NCBI GenBank assembly: GCA_029168955.1
Contig: JAPDOI010000441.1
Span: 496,001-560,000 of the forward strand
Length of the DNA stretch: 64,000 bases
Reading direction: 5' to 3'
From: Aplectana chamaeleonis
Lineage: Eukaryota; Nematoda; Chromadorea; Rhabditida; Cosmocercidae
Shown here piece by piece: positions 24,201 through 33,200 of this stretch (the stretch's first letter is position 1; every line of letters begins with the position of its first letter). The position numbers and the translations under genes were made by a program. The notes beneath the pieces were generated by a model. The model did not search any database and had not been told where the DNA came from. It saw nothing but the letters and a program-made list of their open reading frames with translations.

Positions 24201-27200
24201 CTTTGCCGCGCGCGACGTTTTTGTGAAACGACCGCAAAAACAATTTCACTCGAAAACAAAGCGATTTTAGGGAACTTCGGTCCACAGTGCACATTATTAT
24301 GTAGGAATTTGAGCTGAGAATATGATGGCGTTTTCAGAATATAAAAACGTCTTCGTTCAAAAAAGTTACAAGCATCGGATGTTTTTTTGCCAAGTTTGGC
24401 AAATGCTCCCCGTTTTTACAAAACTTAGCGCGGGTATTGTATGTTATAACATGTGCGCACGGAGTTTGCACCAACCCACAATAAGGAACGCAAAGTACAT
24501 ATTAATGCGATCCGTGCCGACTGTACACAGACAGATGCACTCATAGTTACTCAGTATTAAATACTTTCGCTGAATTTGAGAAAATTCGAGAACCAATTAA
24601 TAGAAAATAACTTGCGCCATCGAACGATATACCGCAATTGTCTGTCCAAGATAGATTCAAAAAATACTAGCAAGGAAAAACCGAACTGCAATATCGGTAT
24701 CTTTTCTGCCTCTATAGTGAAACTGCGTACTATCATGCCCCGAGCCGCTGGTTCTAACAAGACGAAGTTGTAAGCTGAAGATGGTCTTTGTGCTACCCAT
24801 TGTACTATGTACCTTTGGGAAAGCATCGTAATCTTCGGCAAACCTGGAAACGAACCTTACGCTATGACCCCCATGGACAATGAAAGAAAGCACATTTTCA
24901 AGCTTTTGAACCGAGTTACAGGCGTTTTTTTCGTTGTCCCAATAGTTGGCTGGGCGTTTCCAAATGTATTTCAATCAGGTGGCTCTGAAGGCGTCTAGGA
25001 AAATTTTTGAGATCAAACTTGAAATTCCCCCATCGGTGTTATTTGTGATGTTGATCACAAATCTGAGGTAAACTCGTCGATTTTTCGAAGTTGTCAGCAT
25101 AAATGCGGCTCGAAATCTTATTTCTGATAGTGAGAGTTATCTGCAGCGCTTCACACGAATCTGAGGTATGAAACGATTGATAAACTCACCAGTGCTTCCC
25201 TGGGGAAGCGCAGCCTTTTCGGTTGATAGAAAAAACGCTGACGAGGCACATTATTGGTAACGTGTTTGCATGAACTCGGGGATGAGACGGACGATGGGTT
25301 CGCAGTGTCCATTCACTTGGATGGAACTGTGGGAAGGGAATCGATACGGAGTAGTGGACAACAGCTCTAGCAATAACGTGTCGAAAGACAGTTGTCGAGA
25401 GGATTAGCGACAACTGATATGCGCGGCTTTGACGGGAAAAGTCGGGCAGTCGAATGTATACAATTAGCAAATTGAGTGTCGAGTTTACTGCACTGAGGTA
25501 GAAGGACCTGCACACATTCCGACACTTGTTCCGTCAAAGTGAATAGGCTAGAATGTAAAAGTGCAACAGTTGCGGGTGAAGAATGCTCATATGACGAGAG
25601 TTTTTTCAGGTGAGGAATATCTGCAGAGGACGGAGTGGAAACCTCTTGTCATTGATTCTACTATTTGACAGAAGCCTTTTTACGAGTGAGGAATATCTCA
25701 AGAGTCAGAACAAAATGATCTATTCCAAAATATCGAGAACTCTGGAGGATCGGGCTCACGCGATGGGAACAGCGACAGCATTGACGGCGTACGTCAACAA
25801 ACAACTGACTATGCGTTTAGGAACGGCAGAGCGGCGGATCATTTCTCTTGCTGATGAGTAATTCGCGTAAGAGGACTGGACAACCTTCCATCTCTGAAAC
25901 ACTGAAACGGACACCTGAATATCTTATTTTGGAAATTTGCCTGGTCTCTGGTTGATTTACTGTGCGCATGTGTTGGTTTCAACTAATTTTTGAGGATGCT
26001 CCAAAACGTGCATATCTTTTTGAGTGAATGTAAAATTGGGGCGCGCGTGGTTCAGTGCAGTACCAGTCATTGCACGGTATCTGAGCACGCGGGGCTCATA
26101 AAAAATGCATCTAGTCTCAAAAGGGAAGTGTTTATGGCGGTAAACACATCTGTAAAAACTACTTGCATTGTTAGTATCTCCTGGGCCTCAATAGTAAAAC
26201 TGCGCGGTATCCCGCCCCGAGCTGCAGGCTCCAAGAAGTTACAAGCTTAAAACCGTAGTTCTTCGTACTTTTTGTACCTTTCAAAACAAGTAGTGATCTT
26301 TCGAAAATCTGGAAACAGACCTAGCAATCGTGTTTAGCGCTCAAAATAGCCTACCCCTGGACAAAGTTTGGCTGTGGCTTTTGGACCTGTACAAATTGTT
26401 TGTTAACCGTTTCTCTACGCAATTTGGGGGTTTTAAAAGCTTTTAATTTTTTTCTCAGATTTAACTTAAAACTTCCTCATAGGGCTTATTTGGTGTGCTT
26501 ATCCCAAATTTGAGATTTATCTGTAGATTTTTTAAGTTTCCGACTAAATTCCTTCGAAGCCTCCAATCGGGGCGAAATTCGAGGGCAAAACGCAACTTTT
26601 GACGATTTCAGGAATGCTTCTATAGAAGTGACTCAAAATCTTTCTCAAGGAGTCATTTGGAGTGCTACACACGAATCTGAAGTCCGTTTATCGATTTTCA
26701 ACCGCTCACGATGGATTACGGTGGGTATGCGGTATTTCGGTCAAAGTGCTAGAATTGGCTCAAAATTTCTATGCGGGGTTTATTCGAGCTGCTGAAAAAG
26801 AATTTGATGACCATTTGTCAACTTTCGAAATCGAAAGCTTTCGCCCCCTTAACACTTAATGGACCGCGTGTCCACACTGCGCACCCACGCCGAAAACTCG
26901 ATTTTTTTCGTTTTACTTCAAGAGAAACGCGTTCTTTCTGATTATTGCTTTTATATCTCTGCTTAGTACAACTTCCATAACTGGTATGCAGATAATAAGA
27001 GCCAAATATCTCCTTTTGGTATAGGCAATTACAACGAAAAATCAATTAAAAAACTCACTGAAAAGATTGGCCGTGGAGCGCGCGGTCTCTTAAGTGTTAA
27101 TGATATTGTACCCACCGTACTCAGATATTCGTGGGGAAGTTCCCGAGAACGACAGCAGAACTTCCCTCGAAACAACTGGAGAACTTCCCCAATTCCAGGG

Positions 27201-30200
27201 AGGCGAAGGGGACCTCTCGACAGCAGAGTAATAGGTGAAGTTCCCACAGCAGGAGTTCTCTTGTTCTCCCGACTGCAGGTCTTCCTGCGACCTTCCGCCT
27301 GCAGATCTTCCCATTGTTCAATGATTGATCAAAAATCAGCTTGCTAGAACTCGCTGTTTTCGACAGTCTCCTGTTCCTCAAGAACTGCGGTCGGTTCAAA
27401 AAAATTCACCTTTGACTAAAGCTTATTAGCTTCTCTTAAATCCAGACAGAAATGCCTAACGTAGTCCTTGAGTGGCAGACCTACCCCCTCAACATGCGAA
27501 GTGCGAGACCACCTCGCGACTAGCCCATCTGCATCACCGCTGCGGCTTTGTTTTCGCGTTCATCGTGTTCGGGGGGAGGCCATGGGAACAACCGTGAAGC
27601 GAACTTCCCTTGTTCTCCCCCCGAGTTGACTGTTTCGAACGCCTTATCGTTGTGTATAATTCGAGGAAAGAGGTCGTTATCACTCGGTCGAGGGGAGAGG
27701 AGCCATCCGGGGGACGTCTCGCTCCTCTCCCCTCGACCGAGTGATAACGACCAAATCAGGTATATTGTCCTCGGGAACTTCCCCACAGTTATCTGAGTAA
27801 CCATCAGTAAACCTTAGAATTTCGGAAACTGGACCCCAAATTCGTTTTCAACACCCTAATTAAACCTACACATAAGTTTTAAGCAGAATTCGAGGAACTT
27901 TTTTGAACACCTAAGAAAAATGCCAGTAACTCCTCGGAACCTGCAGCTCGGAGCGGGATACTGCGCAGTTTTACTATCTCAGACGTTCGCTGTTGTCCAC
28001 AGGACCCGAATGAGATGTCACCTCACCCAATGCTCCCTGTAGACATCCAAAAGGGGCATGGATCGCCCCTCGAGAACTGCCCGTCGCCCCCCTCCTTAAT
28101 GCCGTAGACAACCTATCCGCGGGAACGCTTTCGCTGTAGACATCCCATCGGAGGAGGATCTCCATCCCCGATTCCGCGTTCACATCCTATCAACACCCTG
28201 TAGACCTGATATTACCATCCCAGTGAAGCAGAAACCGCTTTATGACGTCACCCCTTGAGGGCAGCATACACACTCACTAACATGGTGGAGATAACAGCAT
28301 AAATAGGACCGCACGGCTCCTACCATGTCGTCTACGACGTTTGAAGCGTCAAAAACCATCCAGGATGACAAGATGTGACAATGTGTGAGCAATCTTGCCT
28401 TCCACGTCTGTATTTCCCACCCGATCGATTACGAGAGTTAGAAATGAAACTTGAGAAAACATGTGATGAGATAGAGTGATAGCACTATCTCATGGGAGCG
28501 CACGAGAGAAATAGCTTGATTTGCTTGATTGTAACATGTCTGCATACCAATTAACTCTCGTCCATTTTGGAGAATGCCGCTCTACTTTGGCTGACTTTTT
28601 GAAATGTTGTTTCTCTCGTGCATTCCCATTTGTTGATGCTATCACTCTAACTTATCACATGTTTTCTCAAAATCTTCTTTTTTCTTTTCTTCTCTTTTCT
28701 CATTCTCGTACTCGAATGGGTGGGGAAACACTGGCGTGGAAGGCAAGATTGCTCCAAAATTGCCAAGTATATCCTGTTTCCGAGTGTGATTTACTTCCGT
28801 TCGTAGCGTGCGTCTGCGTGCGTACGCTGCGTCTCCTTCTCCCCACAATTTCTGGCTGTCTCTACCTTCGCTCCGCACAAGCGCGCGAGAGAACAGAGTA
28901 AATCCGGCTCGGAACCAGAGGATATTGCCATCCTGGATGGTTTTTGGCGCTTCAAACATATTTGACGACATGGTAGGGGCCGTGCGGTCTTATTTATGCT
29001 GTTAACTCGACCACGTTTGTGAGCGTGTATGCTGCCTTTAAACGGCGGAATGCCTTCTTTCGAAACTTGGTGATGAGGCCCGATTTTCCTTATTTCAGTT
29101 CTAATCCAAGCGGAACAGAGAAATTGGACCCTCTCAATCAAATTTTCTAGAGAGAAACTAACATTGGCGTGGATCCTAATGAGACCTTCCGTTCCTCTTT
29201 ACAGGTTGGCGCAAACTCGGTGAACCTACGTAATAGCATATGACACCGAGTTTGCGCCAACCTTCGAGAGTAAACTCAAGGTCTCATTAGGATCTATACC
29301 GACGTTACATTATTTTAATAATGATGTCCTTATGCGGACTACACTCTACTGCTTCCAAATGAACTACTAGAAGTTATACAAACCATTCCAAATGAAATGT
29401 ACTTTTCTAGAGCCAGTTTCGGACGTGGAGTCCAAATATGCCCTTTGCACCTGCCTAGAGTCACCCTGGAAAACGTTATAGCGGTTTTTTTCTCCGATTT
29501 TTGTACCTATTGCACCCTCGAAAAAGCGCATTAATTTTATGAAAATCCGGAAACAGACCTCATAATCGTGTTGAGGGCCCGAAACAGCCCCCCAAGGCAA
29601 AGTTTGGGTGAAAGCGCATTCTCCGAGCTATGTGCAGACTGATAGCGTTTTCGACTTGTATGGATTTTCGGTTCAGCGTTCAGTTATATCAATTACGGGG
29701 TACAGAAAGCGTTGAAAAATTTTTTCCCCAGATTTGACTTAAAATTCAACCTGGGGGTGATTTGTGGTGCTGATCACGAATCTGAGGTATACCTGTGGTT
29801 TTTCCTAAGTTCGACTAAATTTGTTCAAAGCTTCCCACCGGCAGAAAAATTAGACGGCAAAATCGACTTTCGACGACGATTTCTGGAATGTGACTAAAGA
29901 TGTGCCTCAAATCGTTCTTTTGGGGTTTATTTGAAGTGCTCAACACGAATCTGATGTCAGTTTATATATTTTTGACAGCTTACGATAGATTACGTTGGGT
30001 ATACGGCATAGTTGTGCACAAACGAAATTTTTGAAAAAATTTTCGATATTTTTTTCGTTCGAAAATTCGTCGAGCACAGTCAGAGAACGTGCTGCTAGGG
30101 AGCACGTGCTCTTATAGTGTTTCAGATTACAGCACGTGCCCCGACAAATAAAACTTTCAATGCGTGCATGATACACATTCAACTCGATGAAAAAAGGATT

Positions 30201-33200
30201 TCCCAAAAATGGAAAGAATGCGAAAAACTCTTGAGGCGGGACACAGATGCCGGCAGCCGCTGGAGACCTCGTCCAACCAATCGCGGCCCCAGATGGTGCC
30301 CGGCGAGCTGGCCGAGTCGCATGTCGGAGTGCCGGGCGCGTCGCGTGCCGATGTGCAGCTACGATAACGCTGGACTAGCTTGCAGTACGTGCTCCTGTGA
30401 TTAAATTTTGCAACACGTGCTCCTACGGTGAAATTTTGCGGCACGCGCTGTTTTTTAGAGCACGTGTCCATGCAATACACTCTTTCAATGGGAGTGGTCA
30501 CTCGAGTTGGATACATATTGGACACGCATTCGGCACGCACATTTTTGAGCTCGCAAGGTTCTCCATTTTGCTGATCCCGGACTACGCTAAAACGGCTTCC
30601 TTGTTAACCAGAAAAGGTAATATCGGATAACTACGCTTATTTTTTTAATCTATAATTTTTTCATCTCGCTACATTTACCTTTCCTCGAGTATTGGAACCA
30701 TGGATGGGAATCAGGGTAAATGAACACCACCGAATGATCAGAGATTCCTGACAAACAACTAAAAATGACGCAAATGACACACATAAAGGGATGGAAAAAA
30801 TCAAAATCTGCCTAAGAAGGCAGTTGCTGAAAGCTCCGTAAACCACGGGAACCTTCGGGTCCATCACCGGGAACTCCGCAAGGTGCATCTCTCGGCATCC
30901 CACCAACACCCCTTCCACGGAAAGACGTTATTAAAAAGCGAATCACAGATCTCTTATAATTTAAAAAAAAGAGAAGAATTACCATAGAAGTCAACAGCAT
31001 CATCAAAAAATAAAACGAATTGCAAATCTCACATAACCGAAAATGAGAACTTGGACGGCACGATCTTCGTGATACATCGATTGATGGACGCTGCCACCGC
31101 CCCTCCCGCGAATGTTCTGTAGAACAGCCCATCGACCTGCGCAGCCGTATACATCCCGAATTGACGTCCTGTGGACAAAAACTCGGTCTGCGTCGATTTC
31201 AGGCACTTGGCGGGATTGCCGGTCGATGGGCTGTTTAACAGCCCGTCGCCCCCTGCTCAACAGCACACCGGGACGACCCCGCGTAGAGCTGCCTGTTCGC
31301 CAGCGGTGACTCGTTCTGGGCGGATCGACGTCCTGTAGACAACAGCGAACGTCTGAGATTGAGTCCCAAAAAGTACTAACAATGCTAGTCGCTTTCGCAA
31401 ATGCGTTTACCACTAAAATCACTTCCCTTATTAGCATAACATCAAAAAGATTGAAAAGGAGTTGATCAGGAACATATGTATGTCAAGTAATGGCATACAT
31501 ATAGTTCAACTCCGCAATCGCGTTCAGTCCTCATTATCATAATCGTTGAAGCGAAGCGGATGTTTTTAAAAAATTCAACTACGAAAATGAAGAAATCATT
31601 CTCAAAACGACCGCTTCGCTTCTACGATTGTGATAATGAGACTTTGCGGACTGAACGCGATTGCGAAACTAGATCATATGTAAATGTATAAATCAACTAA
31701 AAAATGTTTGACTTTCCAGCTTCACAATTCGCTTCAAAGGCCTCGTTTATCACTGCGAATCTCATTGCGGAAGTGTCCAAAAAAGGATAGATGAATTATC
31801 TTAAAGGGACAACACGTATTCCACTGCTTTCTTTAAGAAAGACCTCCAGGTTTACATTTGCGCAAAACAAGAGTCAAAACGTGAGAAACTGAACTAACCA
31901 GCCCTGCGGAATTAATAGCATGAGCGCGAGTATAAACCAATCTAGGAAACCTAAACTCACGGGCTCAGGAGGAGCTGGTGTTGAACTGTAAACTACTTCT
32001 ACTTTCTGGCAGTCTGAGAATTGTGCTATTTGGCCGTCATCTTCAACCAGTACCTGGAAAATTATAAATACTTACAACGAATGGTTCACTGTTACCCTGA
32101 TTGAATATCTCTTCGAAAACAAAATATATTTCCCAAGTCCGGATATGCTTAAAGGCAGAGTTCACGATAAAAAAAAAGAAAATGTCCCGTTTTTTAGCGG
32201 AAACGTGAGCTTTGGGTCCCTCTAAAACGAGTTAGAACGGAAGTACGACAGAAAAACTGCCAGGCAAAAAAAGTGAAAATGTCGTGGACCAGCCGACCTA
32301 TTGGACCACCCTGCCGTTACATAACAGTTGTGTTCGTTCCACCAGAGGAACAGTGGCCAAATGCTGATTGTTCTTTATCGCAAAAGATTTCAACATCCGA
32401 GCATGTGCATTGTTTTGTTTCTCATCTTCAAATATCTTCTTTGCGGTACAAGAAATAGAAAACGAACCATTTACCTAGAAATTTTGAAGCGAAAACCATT
32501 TTCGACGTTAGTTTTGAAGCTTTGTTCGCAGTCCCCCAAAACGGACCGAACAGGCGTAATAAATATTTCAGAGGTTTCTCTGAACAGTTCTTCTCCGGTA
32601 TTTGTGAGTTTTGTGGGGACCCTTCCCTGTTATTATCTACCTCGTAGACTTACCTACCCGAGAAAATCGAAAACTAGAATACGGTTTTTTATCGTGAAAA
32701 TTGCCTGCAACAGATTACATGTCTTCGTAAACCGCAATCCACGTAACAAAACCTCACCATGTCTGGCAACGTTAATATGTCCTTCACTGCACCATTCCGC
32801 ATGGATTTTTCGATCATTTTCTTCAGCTGTGCTACTGATGAGCCTCCAGGCAAAGTAACCCGTTTGAAAGCCTGTTTGCCGTCGGCACAGCTGAAGAGGC
32901 ATCAGGGATTATGACCCCGTTCAAGGGGCAAAAAACAATAGCTCATTACCACGTTCTAACCAACAGGAAACGGGTTCTGTTCACGGAATCACGTCTACCG
33001 TACGAGTAGTATCCAACACCATTCGCTGTCGGGGAGGCTGCAACAGGAGAAAAGCAGCTGAGGAATAGGTGGAGGGTAGACATACATTAAAAAAATTGGA
33101 CCTTCAACAATAAAAGATGAACCACGATGCGCTCATGAACATCTTCTCTTGACACATACTGCACGTCTTAGAAAATACCCATGTCTTGTCTACCTTATCA

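Larger units (their letters stand above)
26105..27990. mobile_element. Family D element, left part (split by G and H)
   Basis: Matches the D copy at 56118-57646. It starts near 'aagggaagtgtttatgg', passes the 'cgcggtatcccgccccgagctgcagg' block, is interrupted at 26849-27101 and about 27107-27795, resumes with 'cagtaaacc' and breaks again at 27990. It continues at 31357-31445. Confidence 0.7.
27991..31358. mobile_element. Composite TIR element F, about 3.4 kb
   Basis: Inverted ends CTCAGACGTTCGCTGTTGTC and its complement at 31333-31358 interrupt a family D copy; removing F restores a continuous D sequence ('ttttactat' + 'tgagtccc'). Subterminal 'cctgta/ggacaac'-type words recur near both ends. 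F carries a family B element, a small hairpin element and another D copy as internal cargo. No transposase recognised. Confidence 0.65.

Noticed and set aside
25186..25515. Minus-strand open frame of 109 codons and a possible last exon at 25256-25332
   Set aside because: The plus strand over the same bases has better coding texture and splice logic; both cannot be true and neither is certain.
30677..30745. Minus-strand exon with acceptor TTTGTCAG and donor AAG|GTAAATG
   Set aside because: Two frames are open, it lies inside composite element F, and no phased neighbour fits.
32085..32106. Extra 21-base minus-strand exon before 31961-32053
   Set aside because: It would require a 22-base intron, below any plausible nematode minimum.
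32328..32858. Plus-strand open frame of 176 codons
   Set aside because: Covers a noncoding family C element and then runs antisense to a well-supported exon at 32758-32890.
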